DNA from: Cellulomonas wangsupingiae
GTDB lineage: Bacteria > Actinomycetota > Actinomycetes > Actinomycetales > Cellulomonadaceae
Length of the DNA: 64,000 nt
Assembly: GCF_024508275.1 (NCBI RefSeq)
Contig: NZ_CP101989.1
Location: forward strand, 2,790,001 to 2,854,000
Direction of reading: 5' to 3'
This document shows, piece by piece, positions 24,783 through 37,288 of the stretch. The notes beneath the pieces were generated by a model. The model did not search any database, was not told where the DNA came from, and saw only the letters and a program-made list of their open reading frames with translations. The position numbers were made by a program, and so were the translations under genes. Each line of letters begins with the position of its first letter. Position 1 is the stretch's first letter.

Positions 24783-26336
24783 GTGAGCACCGACGCGCGC
24801 CCCGAGAACCTCACCTCCGAGACCGTGACCCCGGCGGACCACGAGCAGCCGCTCGAGGAGCGCGGGACCAACCGGTCCCACCGCCCGCAGTCGCGACGCT
24901 TCGTCGAGTTCGTGACGTCCGGGTGGGGTGAGCGCCCGCCGTCGAGCGCGACGCGGGCGCCCGTCGCGGACCACACGGCCGCGCGCCGCAGCGCCCTGTC
25001 GGCGCAGTTCCCCGGCGTGCGGCTCGTCGTGCCCGCCGGCTCGTACAAGGTGCGCTCGAACGACACGGACTTCCGGTTCCGCCCGCACGCGGCGTTCGCG
25101 CACCTCACCGGCCTCGGGGGCGAGCAGGAGCCCGACGCGGTGCTCGTGCTGCACCCCGTCGAGGACGGCACGGGCGACGACGGCAGCGCGCACCGGGCGG
25201 TGCTGTACATGAACCCGCTCGCCGGCCGGGACACCCCGGAGTTCTTCTCGGACGCCCGGTACGGCGAGTTCTGGGTGGGCGCGCGGCCGACGCTCGACGA
25301 GATCGCGACGACCACGGGCATCGCGACCGCGCACGTCGCGGACCTGGCCGACGCCGTCGCCAAGGACGTCGGCGAGGGTGGCGTCCGCGTGCTGGTGGTG
25401 CCGGGCGCGGACGAGTCCGTCGAGGAGGTCGTCGCGCAGGTCCGCGCCGAGGAGGAGTCCGGCGAGGCCGACGCCCGCCTCGCCGAGGCGCTCTCGGAGC
25501 TGCGGCTGCTGAAGGACGCGTACGAGGTCGAGCAGATGCGGCTCGCGGTGGACGCCACGATCGAGGGCTTCGAGAAGGTCGTCCGGGCCCTGCCGCGCGC
25601 CGTGACCCACCGGCGCGGCGAACGCGTCATCGAGGGGACGTTCCTCGGGCACGCGCGCGAGGAGGGCAACGACGTCGGCTACACGACGATCGCGGCGAGC
25701 GGTGAGCACGCGACGACGCTGCACTGGACGGACAACGACGGGCAGGTGCGCCCGGGCGAGCTCGTCCTGGTCGACGCCGGGGTCGAGGTCGACTCCCTGT
25801 ACACCGCCGACGTGACACGCACGCTGCCGGTCGACGGCACGTTCACCGACGTGCAGCGCCGCGTCTACCAGGCGGTGCTGGACGCGGCCGACGCGGGCTT
25901 CGAGGCGGCCGTCCCCGGCGCGAGGTTCCGCGACGTGCACGACGCCGCGATGCGCGTCCTGGCCGCGCGCCTCGAGGAGTGGGGCCTGCTGCCGGTCTCC
26001 GCCGAGGAGTCCCTCGACCCGGACAACCAGCACCACCGTCGCTGGATGGTGCACGGCACGTCGCACCACCTGGGGCTGGACGTGCACGACTGCGCGCAGG
26101 CGCGGGCCGAGCTGTACCTCGACGGCGTCCTGCAGCCGGGCATGGTCTTCACGATCGAGCCCGGGCTGTACTTCAAGTCCGACGACCTGCTGGTGCCGGC
26201 GGAGTACCGCGGCATCGGCGTGCGCATCGAGGACGACGTGCTCGTGACGGCCGACGGCAACGAGAACCTCTCGGCCGCGCTCCCCCGGGACCCCGACGCC
26301 GTCGAGGCGTGGATGGCGTCGCTGCAGCAGGCCTGA
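24783..26336 (+). CDS. Aminopeptidase P-type metallopeptidase (M24B)
   Basis: 517-residue Xaa-Pro aminopeptidase. The pita-bread catalytic domain fills the C-terminal half. Its metal ligands are Asp in VLVDAGVEVD and in YTADVTR, His in HGTSHHLGLDVHD, Glu in TIEPGLY and Glu in GIGVRIEDDVLV. The N-terminal creatinase-like domain includes FRPHAAFAHLTGL. The first 45 residues are polar and probably disordered, a common actinobacterial extension. The enzyme removes N-terminal residues that precede proline and is cytoplasmic. GTG 24783 lies 6 nt after GAGACT, consistent with a leaderless start, although GGAG is also present. It converges on the stress-protein gene. Confidence 0.92.
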   Translation: MSTDARPENLTSETVTPADHEQPLEERGTNRSHRPQSRRFVEFVTSGWGERPPSSATRAPVADHTAARRSALSAQFPGVRLVVPAGSYKVRSNDTDFRFRPHAAFAHLTGLGGEQEPDAVLVLHPVEDGTGDDGSAHRAVLYMNPLAGRDTPEFFSDARYGEFWVGARPTLDEIATTTGIATAHVADLADAVAKDVGEGGVRVLVVPGADESVEEVVAQVRAEEESGEADARLAEALSELRLLKDAYEVEQMRLAVDATIEGFEKVVRALPRAVTHRRGERVIEGTFLGHAREEGNDVGYTTIAASGEHATTLHWTDNDGQVRPGELVLVDAGVEVDSLYTADVTRTLPVDGTFTDVQRRVYQAVLDAADAGFEAAVPGARFRDVHDAAMRVLAARLEEWGLLPVSAEESLDPDNQHHRRWMVHGTSHHLGLDVHDCAQARAELYLDGVLQPGMVFTIEPGLYFKSDDLLVPAEYRGIGVRIEDDVLVTADGNENLSAALPRDPDAVEAWMASLQQA

Positions 26337-26379
26337 GCGCCCGGCGGCGCCGGGGCGCCCGGCGGGTGGCGCTCGGCCG

Positions 26380-27024
26380 CTACGCGCTCGGCGGCCCGGG
26401 CGGTCCCGGCGGGGGCTGCGGCGTGCCGGCGGGCGGCGGGTAGCCCGTCCCCGTCGGCGGCGGGTAGCCCACGGTCGGGTCGGACGGCGGCGCCCCGACG
26501 GGCGGCGCCGGCGGGCTGACGGGCTGCGGCCAGCCGGACACCACGCCACCGGTGTCGGCGAGCAGGTTGCGCGCCTTGTGCGCGTGCTCCGCCTGGCACA
26601 GCACGGCGTACGACGTCGCGACGATCTGGCTCGAGGACGCGAAGTCGCGCCGCCCCCGGGTGAACGAGTACCCGATCACCGAGAACAGCAGACCGAACGC
26701 GCCGCCGAACAGGATGGCGGGCAGCATCACGCCGGCGCTGCCCCCCGGAGAGAAGAGCGTGAGGAGGAGGCCCACGAAGAGCCCGAACCACGCGCCGGAC
26801 AGGAACCCTCCCAGCGCGGCGCTCGGGTAGGACAGCCGACGGATGACGCGCTCGACCATGCGCAGGTCCGTCCCGACGATCGTGACCGCGCGCACGGGGA
26901 ACTGCTTCTCCGCGAGGAGCTCGACGGCCTTCTGCGCCTGGAGGTACGTGCCGTACGTGGCGACGGTCTCGCCGGTCGGCAGCGTCGGGGTCGTCGGGAT
27001 CCGCTCGGACTGCGTGAACGACAT
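26380..27024 (-). CDS. General stress protein 17M-like membrane protein
   Basis: 214-residue protein with an N-terminal YflT/general-stress-protein-17M domain (ETVATYGTYLQAQKAVELL, then VRAVTIVGTDLRMVERV, residues 18-63) and two membrane helices at about 74-95 and 103-122. The C-terminal 50 residues are Pro/Gly-rich repeats (GYPPPTG and similar) and probably cytoplasmic. ATG 27024 has GGAGG 9 nt upstream; the frame stays open to 27054. It is divergent from the MgtE-N gene. Related proteins are induced by general stress, but the molecular role is unknown. Confidence 0.82.
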   Translation of the reverse strand: MSFTQSERIPTTPTLPTGETVATYGTYLQAQKAVELLAEKQFPVRAVTIVGTDLRMVERVIRRLSYPSAALGGFLSGAWFGLFVGLLLTLFSPGGSAGVMLPAILFGGAFGLLFSVIGYSFTRGRRDFASSSQIVATSYAVLCQAEHAHKARNLLADTGGVVSGWPQPVSPPAPPVGAPPSDPTVGYPPPTGTGYPPPAGTPQPPPGPPGPPSA

Positions 27025-27101
27025 GACCTGATCCTCCCCCACGCACCTGGACATCGCCCCCGGAGCGCGGCGCGTGCCCGGCCTCCCGTGGTCGCGGCGT
27101 C

Positions 27102-27107
27102 TAGGCT
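27102..27107 (+). promoter_or_regulatory. -10 box TAGGCT of a leaderless promoter
   Basis: TAGGCT ends 6 nt before the GTG at 27114; no Shine-Dalgarno is present. Confidence 0.55.
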
Positions 27108-27113
27108 GACCGC

Positions 27114-28427
27114 GTGAGCAGCGTCGGGACCCGGGTGTTCGTCGCGCGCCTCGCCGGCACCTCCGTCTTCGACCCGATCGGCGACGAGGTCGGCAAGGTG
27201 CGCGACGTCGTCGTCCTCGTCCGCCTCAAGGGCGCGCCGCGCGCCGTGGGCCTGGTCGTCGAGGTGCCGGGGCGGCGGCGCGTGTTCCTGCCGCTGACCC
27301 GGGTGACGTCGATCGACGCCGGTCAGGTGATCTCGACCGGCCTGGTCAACATGCGCCGCTTCGAGCAGCGGATGTCCGAGACGGTCGTCGTCGGCGAGCT
27401 GCTGGACCGCACCGTGGAGCTGGCGGACGGCTCGGGCAGCGCACGCGTCGAGGACGTCGCGATCGAGCTGCAGCGCAACGGCGACTGGTTGGCCACCAAG
27501 GTGTTCGTGCGCCGCACCGACCAGCGCGGAGGGCTCCTGCGCCGCCGCGGCGAGACGCTGCTGGTGGCGGTGGAGGACGTCGTCGGGCTGGGGCGGCCCT
27601 CGGCGGCGCAGGGCGCCCGGCTGCTGCTGGCGCAGTACGAGGACCTGAAGCCGGCCGACCTCGCGGACGTGCTGCACGACATGGGCGTCACCCGACGCCT
27701 CGAGGTCGCGTCCGCCCTCGATGACGAGCGCCTGGCCGACGTGCTCGAGGAGCTCCCGGAGGACGACCAGGTCGCGATCCTCGGCGCCCTCGGGCGAGCC
27801 CGCGCGGCCGACGTGCTCGAGGCGATGCAGCCCGACGACGCCGCCGACCTGCTGGCCGAGCTCCCCCACGACCAGGTGACCGAGCTGCTCGCGCTCATGG
27901 AGCCCGACGAGGCGAAGGACGTGCGCCGGCTCCTGGCCTACGCGGACAACACCGCCGGAGGGCTCATGACGACGGAGCCGGTGATCCTGGGGCCCGAGAC
28001 GTCGATCGCCGCGGCGCTCGCGCACGTGCGCCGGCAGGACCTCAACCCGGCGCTGGCGTCGCTGGTGTTCGTCGCCCGGCCGCCGCTGGAGACCCCGACG
28101 GGCCGGTACATCGGCGTCGTGCACCTGCAGCGCATGCTGCGCGAGCCCCCGCACGAGGCCATCGGGCAGATCGTCGACACGGACCTCGAGCCCGTCGCCG
28201 TCGACGCGCCGCTCCTGACGGTGACGCGCCAGCTCGCGACGTACAACCTGCTGGCGCTGCCGGTGGTCGACGAGCAGCGCCGCCTGCTCGGCGCCGTCTC
28301 GGTCGACGACGTGCTCGACCACCTGCTGCCGGACGACTGGCGCGAGACCGACGACGTGCACGCCGGCCCGCCGACGCGCCCCACCCCCACGGTCCGGGCG
28401 CCCGGTCAGGGGGCCGGCCGTGGCTGA
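27114..28427 (+). CDS. MgtE N-domain and CBS-domain soluble protein
   Basis: 437-residue protein with an N-terminal PRC-barrel-like part (FDPIGDEVGKVRDVVV), an MgtE-N superhelical domain at about 175-290 (LADVLEELPEDDQVAILGAL, then DDAADLLAELP) and two CBS domains at about 295-405. It has no transmembrane helices, so it is not a complete MgtE magnesium channel. Such truncated forms are conserved next to mrp in actinobacteria (as at Rv1232c) and may sense Mg or adenosine nucleotides. The GTG start is leaderless. The 3' end overlaps the DUF1003 gene by 8 bp. Confidence 0.88.
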   Translation: MSSVGTRVFVARLAGTSVFDPIGDEVGKVRDVVVLVRLKGAPRAVGLVVEVPGRRRVFLPLTRVTSIDAGQVISTGLVNMRRFEQRMSETVVVGELLDRTVELADGSGSARVEDVAIELQRNGDWLATKVFVRRTDQRGGLLRRRGETLLVAVEDVVGLGRPSAAQGARLLLAQYEDLKPADLADVLHDMGVTRRLEVASALDDERLADVLEELPEDDQVAILGALGRARAADVLEAMQPDDAADLLAELPHDQVTELLALMEPDEAKDVRRLLAYADNTAGGLMTTEPVILGPETSIAAALAHVRRQDLNPALASLVFVARPPLETPTGRYIGVVHLQRMLREPPHEAIGQIVDTDLEPVAVDAPLLTVTRQLATYNLLALPVVDEQRRLLGAVSVDDVLDHLLPDDWRETDDVHAGPPTRPTPTVRAPGQGAGRG

Positions 28428-28947
28428 CCGCCTCGACCAGCCGCGTGTGCGCGGCCGCTCCCTGCTGCCCCGCGTGCAGTTCGAGGCCGACGCCTCGGGC
28501 CGCCTCTCGGAGTCGATCGCCCGGTTCCTCGGCACGCCCCGGTTCATCTTCTGGCTCACGGCGTTCTGCGTCGTGTGGCTCGTGTGGAACACGTGGGGGC
28601 CGGCCGACCTGCGGTTCGACCGCGCCGACGTGGGGTTCACGGCCCTGACGCTCATGCTGTCGCTGCAGGCGTCGTACGCGGCACCGCTGATCCTGCTGGC
28701 GCAGAACCGGCAGGCGGACCGCGACCGCGTCTCGGCCGAGCAGGACCGGCAGCGCGCCGAGCGGAACCTCGCCGACACCGAGTTCCTCGCCCGGGAGATG
28801 GCGTCCCTGCGCATCGCCATGTCCGAGGTCGCGACCCGCGACTTCGTCCGGTCCGAGCTGCGCAACCTCCTCGAGGAGCTCCAGACGGGGTCGGACGACG
28901 AGGAGGACGGCGAGCGGGTCCGCCGCGGCGCCGACCGCCAGCCGTAG
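28420..28947 (+). CDS. DUF1003 membrane protein
   Basis: 175-residue protein with two membrane helices at about 40-57 and 70-92 (FWLTAFCVVWLVWNTWG, then ALTLMLSLQASYAAPLILLAQNR) followed by the DUF1003 signature, QNRQADRDR and a long charged coiled-coil region to the C terminus. The family is widespread and uncharacterised. The GTG start at 28420 overlaps the end of the MgtE-N/CBS gene by 8 bp, so the two are probably translated together. The Mrp gene follows at 29 bp with its own leaderless promoter. Confidence 0.88.
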   Translation: MADRLDQPRVRGRSLLPRVQFEADASGRLSESIARFLGTPRFIFWLTAFCVVWLVWNTWGPADLRFDRADVGFTALTLMLSLQASYAAPLILLAQNRQADRDRVSAEQDRQRAERNLADTEFLAREMASLRIAMSEVATRDFVRSELRNLLEELQTGSDDEEDGERVRRGADRQP

Positions 28948-28964
28948 CCGCGCGCGCCGCGACC

Positions 28965-28970
28965 TACGAT
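28965..28970 (+). promoter_or_regulatory. -10 box TACGAT of a leaderless promoter
   Basis: TACGAT ends 6 nt before the GTG at 28977. Confidence 0.55.
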
Positions 28971-28976
28971 GGTGCG

Positions 28977-30143
28977 GTGCCACCACTCGACGCCTCCACG
29001 CCCGCCGACCCGCTGATCGAGGCCGTCCGCGCGGCACTGTCCGGCGTGCAGGACCCCGAGATCCGCCGCCCGGTCACGGAGCTCGGGATGATCCGCTCGG
29101 TCGACGTCGAGCCGCGCGACGGTGGTGCGTTCGTCGTCGTCGGGCTCGACCTGACGACGCCTGGCTGCCCGCTGAAGGAGACGCTGACGCGGGACGTGAC
29201 GGCAGCGGTCGCACCGCTCGACGGCGTCGTGGGCGTGCGCGTGGACCTCGGGGTCATGTCGGCCGAGCAGCGCGCCGGCCTGCGCACGCTGCTGCGCGGC
29301 ACGGACGCCGAGCCGCAGATCCCGTTCGCCCAGCCGGGCTCGCTGACCAAGGTGATCGCGGTCGCGTCCGGGAAGGGCGGTGTCGGCAAGTCGTCCGTGA
29401 CCGCGAACCTCGCGGTGGCCATGGCGGCCGACGGGCTGCGCGTGGGCGTCGTCGACGCCGACATCTACGGCTTCTCGATCCCCCGCATGCTCGGTGTGGA
29501 CCGGCCGCCGACCAAGGTCGACGACATGCTGCTGCCGCCCGTCGCGCACGACGTGAAGGTCGTGTCGATCGGCATGTTCGTGCCCGCCGGGCAGCCCGTC
29601 GTGTGGCGGGGGCCGATGCTGCACCGCGCGCTCCAGCAGTTCCTGGCCGACGTGTTCTGGGGCGACCTGGACGTGCTGCTGCTCGACCTGCCGCCGGGCA
29701 CGGGCGACATCGCCATCTCGGTGGCGCAGCTGCTCCCGGGCTCGGAGATCGTCGTGGTCACGACGCCGCAGGTGGCGGCGGCGGAGGTCGCGGAGCGTGC
29801 GGGAGCCGTGGCGGTGCAGACGCGCCAGCGCGTGGTCGGCGTCGTCGAGAACATGGCGTGGCTGGTGCAGCCGGACGGCTCGCGCCTCGAGCTGTTCGGG
29901 GCGGGCGGCGGCCGTCGCGTGGCGGACAACCTCTCGCGCCTGACCGGCGCCGAGGTCCCCCTGCTGGGCCAGGTGCCCCTCGACGTGGAGCTGCGCGAGG
30001 CGGGCGACGGCGGCACCCCGGTGGTGCTGTCCGCACCCGGGTCGCCGGGCGCGGTCGCGCTGCGGGCGGTGGCACGCTCCCTCGCCGCGCGCCCGCGCAA
30101 CCTGGCCGGGCGCCCGCTCGACCTCTCGCCGGTCACCCGCTGA
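28977..30143 (+). CDS. mrp: Mrp/ApbC family P-loop ATPase
   Basis: 388-residue iron-sulfur-carrier-type ATPase. The N-terminal MIP18/DUF59 domain contains TTPGCPLKETL (about residues 60-70). The deviant Walker A ASGKGGVGKSS is at about 129-139, followed by DADIYGFSIPRMLG and LPPGTGDI. The CxxC pair that holds the bridging cluster in enterobacterial Mrp, normally between ENM and FG, is absent: the segment reads ENMAWLVQPDGSRLELFG. Actinobacterial Mrp proteins seem to share this loss, so cluster binding may involve other residues. The GTG start is leaderless after TACGAT. It is last in the MgtE-N/DUF1003/mrp group. Confidence 0.9.
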   Translation: MPPLDASTPADPLIEAVRAALSGVQDPEIRRPVTELGMIRSVDVEPRDGGAFVVVGLDLTTPGCPLKETLTRDVTAAVAPLDGVVGVRVDLGVMSAEQRAGLRTLLRGTDAEPQIPFAQPGSLTKVIAVASGKGGVGKSSVTANLAVAMAADGLRVGVVDADIYGFSIPRMLGVDRPPTKVDDMLLPPVAHDVKVVSIGMFVPAGQPVVWRGPMLHRALQQFLADVFWGDLDVLLLDLPPGTGDIAISVAQLLPGSEIVVVTTPQVAAAEVAERAGAVAVQTRQRVVGVVENMAWLVQPDGSRLELFGAGGGRRVADNLSRLTGAEVPLLGQVPLDVELREAGDGGTPVVLSAPGSPGAVALRAVARSLAARPRNLAGRPLDLSPVTR

Positions 30144-30198
30144 GTCCCGCAACTTTCGCGCCGCGACAGGTCGACATGAGCGCGTCGGGGATGGCGAC

Positions 30199-30214
30199 TG
30201 TGACCCAGGTCACG
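30199..30214. promoter_or_regulatory. CRP/GlxR-type operator upstream of the xylanase gene
   Basis: TGTGACCCAGGTCACG matches the CRP-family consensus TGTGA-N6-TCACA in 9 of 10 positions. Its core (TGTGACCCAGGTCAC) is identical to the site at 51873-51888. It lies about 175 bp before the xylanase start and could mediate cAMP-type carbon control. Confidence 0.6.
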
Positions 30215-30220
30215 GCATGA

Positions 30221-31816
<1,596 letters not shown>

Positions 31817-31836
31817 CGACCTGATCGTCCGCACCT

Positions 31837-31879
31837 GACGGGGCGGGCGCGGTGCTCCTCGCACCGCGTCCGTCCCGTC
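31837..31879 (+). terminator. 19-bp hairpin terminator after the xylanase gene
   Basis: Arms 31837-31855 (GACGGGGCGGGCGCGGTGC) and 31861-31879 pair along 19 bp with two G-U wobbles and loop TCCTC. It insulates the following DeoR-gal operon. Confidence 0.75.
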
Positions 31880-31925
31880 GTGCGTCCCGGACACCATTCT
31901 TGTTGGATTCTGTTCGTTCATGATG

Positions 31926-31931
31926 GATACT
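31926..31931 (+). promoter_or_regulatory. -10 box GATACT of the leaderless gal operon promoter
   Basis: GATACT ends 6 nt before the ATG at 31938. The AT-rich run just upstream (CTTGTTGGATTCTGTTCG, 31899-31916) is unusual for this genome and could hold the -35 and an operator for the DeoR regulator itself. Confidence 0.5.
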
Positions 31932-31937
31932 GTCGGG

Positions 31938-32735
31938 ATGCTGGCGACCCAGAGACGTGAACGGATCCTCGCGGAGGTCCGCGCCCACGGAGCGGCTCGG
32001 GTCGCCGACCTGGTCGTGGCGCTGGGCGTCTCGGACATGACGGTCCGCCGCGACATCGCCGAGCTGGCCCGCGAAGGGCTCGTGCGGCGCGTGCACGGCG
32101 GCGCGGTCGCACCGGACACGCCCTCCCGGTCCACCGACGAGCCGGGATTCGAGGCCAAACGCACCTGGTCGTCCGCGCAGAAGACGGCGATCGCCCGCGC
32201 CGCCCTCGCCGACGTCGAGCCGGGGCAGGCGCTCGCGCTGTCCGCCGGGACCACGACGTGGGTGCTCGCCACGATGATCGCCGCCGACCCGACGCTGCGC
32301 CCGCTCACCGTCGTCACCAACGGGCTGCGGGTGGCGGACGCGCTGCACGGCGCCGACGACGTCGAGGTCGTCCTCACGGGCGGGACCCGCACGCCGTCGG
32401 ACGCCCTGGTCGGGCCCGTCGCCGACGCGACGCTGGCGGACCTGCGCGTCGACCGCACCTTCCTCGGCGTGCACGGGCTCGACGCCGACGGCCCCACCAC
32501 CCCGAACCTCGCCGAGGCCGCCACCGACCGCGCGCTGGTGCGGTGCGCGGCCGCGACCACCGTCCTGGCCGACCACACCAAGTGGGGCACCGTCGGGCTC
32601 GCGCGCATCTGCGGGTTCGACGAGATCGACACGCTCGTCGTCGACGCCGGCCTGGCCGACGACGCGCGCACCCACCTCGCCGCAGCCGTCGACCGCCTCG
32701 TCCTGGCCCGCCCGACCCCCGGAGACCCGCAGTGA
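31938..32735 (+). CDS. DeoR/GlpR family transcriptional regulator of the gal operon
   Basis: 265-residue regulator. The N-terminal DeoR helix-turn-helix is at residues 1-60: QRRERILAEVRAHG, then VADLVVALGVSDMTVRRDI and GLVRRVHGGA. The C-terminal sugar-phosphate sensor domain has GTTTWVLA, VTNGLRVA and VLTGGTRTP, and ends with DHTKWGTVGLARI, all typical of the DeoR family. ATG 31938 is preferred over ATG 31920 because GATACT sits 6 nt upstream (leaderless) and because the family starts MLATQRRERIL. Its TGA overlaps the galT GTG (GTGA). It is expected to repress galTK until a galactose-derived phosphate accumulates. Confidence 0.88.
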   Translation: MLATQRRERILAEVRAHGAARVADLVVALGVSDMTVRRDIAELAREGLVRRVHGGAVAPDTPSRSTDEPGFEAKRTWSSAQKTAIARAALADVEPGQALALSAGTTTWVLATMIAADPTLRPLTVVTNGLRVADALHGADDVEVVLTGGTRTPSDALVGPVADATLADLRVDRTFLGVHGLDADGPTTPNLAEAATDRALVRCAAATTVLADHTKWGTVGLARICGFDEIDTLVVDAGLADDARTHLAAAVDRLVLARPTPGDPQ

Positions 32736-33934
32736 GCGACATCCCGTCCGACGTCCGCGCCCGCGTGCGGCGCACACCCACCCGCCTCGCCGACGGCCGC
32801 GAGCTCATCTACTTCGACGACTCCGAGCCGTACGTCTCGGGCGCCGCCACGCGCCGGCTCGACGACCCGCGCCCGCTGCCGGACCGGTTCGCGCCCGTGG
32901 TCGACGCCGACGGCGTCGTGCACCCGGTCATCGGCCCTGAGCTGCGTCTCGACCCGCTGACCGGGGAGTGGATCCCCATGGCCGCGCACCGCATGAACCG
33001 CACGTTCCTGCCGCCGGCCGACGCGAACCCGCTGGCCCCCGCCACGCCGGGCGCGGCCTACCAGGACGGCGAGATCCCCGACACCGACTACGACGTCGTG
33101 GTGTTCGAGAACCGCTTCCCCTCGCTCCTGGCGGTGCCGGACCTCGAGGACACGGACGAGCTGGTCGACGGCGAGGTGCTGTGGCAGCGCCGTCCGGCCA
33201 CCGGGCGCTGCGAGGTCATCTGCTTCTCGTCCGACCCGAGCGCCTCGCTGGCGACGGTGAGCCCGCGGCGCATGCGCACGGTCGTCGAGGCGTGGACGGA
33301 CCGCACGCGCGAGCTGTCGACCCTGCCCGGCGTCGAGCAGGTGTTCTGCTTCGAGAACCGCGGCAAGGAGATCGGCGTCACGCTGCACCACCCGCACGGG
33401 CAGATCTACGCCTTCCCGTACGTGACGCCGAAGACGCGGACGATGCTGCGCCAGGCCCGCGCGTACCACGCGGGGACGGGCCGCGTGCTGCTGCGCGACG
33501 TGCTCGACGCCGAGCTGCGCCACGGCACGCGCGTCGTGCTGGAGTCGGAGCACTGGGTCGCGTACGTGCCCTACGCCGCGCGCTGGCCGGTCGAGGTGCA
33601 CCTGGCACCGCGCCGGGACGTGCCGGACCTGCCGGCGCTGACCGACGCCGAGAAGGCCGACCTGTCGATGACGTACCTGACGCTGCTGCGCCGCCTCGAC
33701 CAGTTCTTCGTCGACGGCGACGGCGGCGCGATCCCGCTGCCCTACATCAGCGGCTGGCACCAGGCGCCGGTACGCGAGGGCCGGGACGTGTCGCGCCTGC
33801 ACCTGCAGGTCTTCTCGGTGCTGCGCGCGCCGGGCAAGCTCAAGTACCTCGCGGGCGTGGAGTCCGCCATGGCCTCGTGGATCAGCGACACCACGCCCGA
33901 GCGCATCGCGCGCCGCCTGCAGGAGCTGGCGTGA
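32732..33934 (+). CDS. galT: Galactose-1-phosphate uridylyltransferase
   Basis: 400-residue Leloir-pathway enzyme converting galactose-1-phosphate and UDP-glucose to UDP-galactose and glucose-1-phosphate. The active-site motif is HHPHGQIYAFP (about residues 212-222), containing the nucleophilic His of HPHGQ. Zn/Fe-site and structural motifs include DPLTGEWIPMAAHRMNR, VFENRFPSL and EVHLAPRR. The GTG start at 32732 overlaps the regulator stop, and the galT stop overlaps an upstream GTG of the galK frame (GTGA), so translation is coupled through the operon. The length is normal for the actinobacterial form. Confidence 0.94.
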   Translation: MSDIPSDVRARVRRTPTRLADGRELIYFDDSEPYVSGAATRRLDDPRPLPDRFAPVVDADGVVHPVIGPELRLDPLTGEWIPMAAHRMNRTFLPPADANPLAPATPGAAYQDGEIPDTDYDVVVFENRFPSLLAVPDLEDTDELVDGEVLWQRRPATGRCEVICFSSDPSASLATVSPRRMRTVVEAWTDRTRELSTLPGVEQVFCFENRGKEIGVTLHHPHGQIYAFPYVTPKTRTMLRQARAYHAGTGRVLLRDVLDAELRHGTRVVLESEHWVAYVPYAARWPVEVHLAPRRDVPDLPALTDAEKADLSMTYLTLLRRLDQFFVDGDGGAIPLPYISGWHQAPVREGRDVSRLHLQVFSVLRAPGKLKYLAGVESAMASWISDTTPERIARRLQELA

Positions 33935-33987
33935 GCGCCGGCCCCGCACGCCGCACCCCCACCCCGACGAGCACGGAGCCGCACCCC

Positions 33988-35229
<1,242 letters not shown>

Positions 35230-35298
35230 CGTGCGCGCCTGCCGCCGTTCGCGTCCCACGCGTTCGCCCGTCCGGGTGAGAGGCGGTGGCGGAACGGA

Positions 35299-35319
35299 GG
35301 GACCCGGCGATCCGGGCCC
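35299..35319 (+). terminator. GC-rich hairpin after galK
   Basis: GGGACCCGG pairs with CCGGGCCC, with one mismatch and loop CGAT. It is a weak-to-moderate terminator at the end of the gal operon. Confidence 0.45.
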
Positions 35320-35342
35320 GCTACTCCTCATCGCGTAGTAGC
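35320..35342. promoter_or_regulatory. Inverted repeat upstream of the first efflux module
   Basis: GCTACT-N11-AGTAGC, about 110 bp before the adaptor gene. It overlaps TAGTAGCGT, a possible -10 region, and could be the operator of this transporter operon. Confidence 0.4.
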
Positions 35343-35453
35343 GTGCGGCGCGCACGGCAGCGGCGCCCCCACCCGTGACGGCGACAGCCCGACCGGACCC
35401 GTGACGACGCCACCGCGCCGCCCGCCGTCCACGTCGCGAGGAGCAGCACCCCT

Positions 35454-36481
35454 GTGGTCCGTCGATACGTCTTCCCGACCCTGCGCCTGGTGATCTGGGC
35501 CGTCATCGCCGTCGCGCTCGTCCGCATCGCCTTCGCCGGCGCGGACGTGACCACCGAGGCCTCCGGCGCCGAGCCCACCGGGCAGGTCGTCGAGCCGACG
35601 GTCGAGGCCGTCACCGGCAGCATCACCAACGCCGTCACCGTGCGGGGCGCGGTCGTCGCGGACCCGTCCGTCGTCGTGCGCGCCACGCTCGCCGGCACGG
35701 TGTCGAAGCTGCTGGCGGCCGACGGTCAGCGCGTCGACGCGGGAACCCCGGTGCTCGAGATCCGCCAGGAGACCCCGCAGGACCCGATCACGAAGACCGA
35801 CCCGGACACCGGGGAGACCACGGTCACCGAGCGGAAGCCGAAGGTGGTCGTGGAGCGGGTCACGGCGCCCGTCGCGGGCACGCTCAGCCTCCCGACGCTC
35901 AAGGACCAGGTCGTCTCCGTGGGTGACACGGTCGGGCAGGTCGCACCCGGCACGCTCTCGGTCTCCGGGACACTGACGGCCGACCAGCAGTACCGCCTGG
36001 TCGGGGCACCCACCGAGGCGCAGGTGACGCTCAAGGGCGGCCCCGCACCGTTCACGTGCACGGGCCTGCGCATCGGCACGGCGGCACCGGCCGCGCCCGG
36101 CCCCGTGGCCGAGGGCGAGGGCGACCCCGCGTCCGCCGCGTCGGGCACGGTCCTGTGCGCACTGCCCGGCGACGTCACCGCGTTCCCAGGGCTGGGCGCC
36201 GACCTCGAGATCGTCAACGGCACCGCGGCCGACGCCGTCGTCGTCCCCGTCACCGCCGTCCAGGGGACCGTGCAGCGCGGGAACGTCTGGGTGGTGACCG
36301 CCGAGGGCGCCGAGCCCGAGGAACGGGAGGTCGGGCTCGGCCTGACCGACGGGGAGGTCGTGCAGATCACCGAGGGCCTCGCGCTCGGTGACCAGGTCCT
36401 CGAGTTCGTGCCCGTCCCCGGTGGCGACGGCGAGGTCGACTGCGGCGACCCGATGCAGTACGACCCGATGGTGTGCGGCGG

Positions 36482-36485
<4 letters not shown>
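35454..36485 (+). CDS. Membrane-fusion (HlyD/RND-type) adaptor of ABC exporter, module 1
   Basis: 343-residue adaptor anchored by one N-terminal helix (about residues 9-27, LRLVIWAVIAVALVRIAFAG). The extracellular part contains two half-lipoyl-like segments (TVRGAVVADPSVVVRATLAGTVSKLL, and VVERVTAPVAGTLSLPTLKDQVVSVGDTVGQV) and a beta-barrel, ending with VPVTAVQGTVQRGNVWVV. The C terminus carries two Cys (DCGDPMQYDPMVCGG), probably a disulfide. It lacks a long coiled-coil hairpin. The GTG start follows GAGGAG by 12 nt. Its stop overlaps the ATPase start (ATGA). Substrate unknown. Confidence 0.85.

Positions 36486-37284
<799 letters not shown>

Positions 37285-37288
<4 letters not shown>

Noticed and set aside
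26337..26379. Direct repeat of CGCCCGGCG as a possible attachment site
   Set aside because: No integrase or tRNA nearby, repeat is short and typical for GC-rich convergent gaps; at most part of a terminator.
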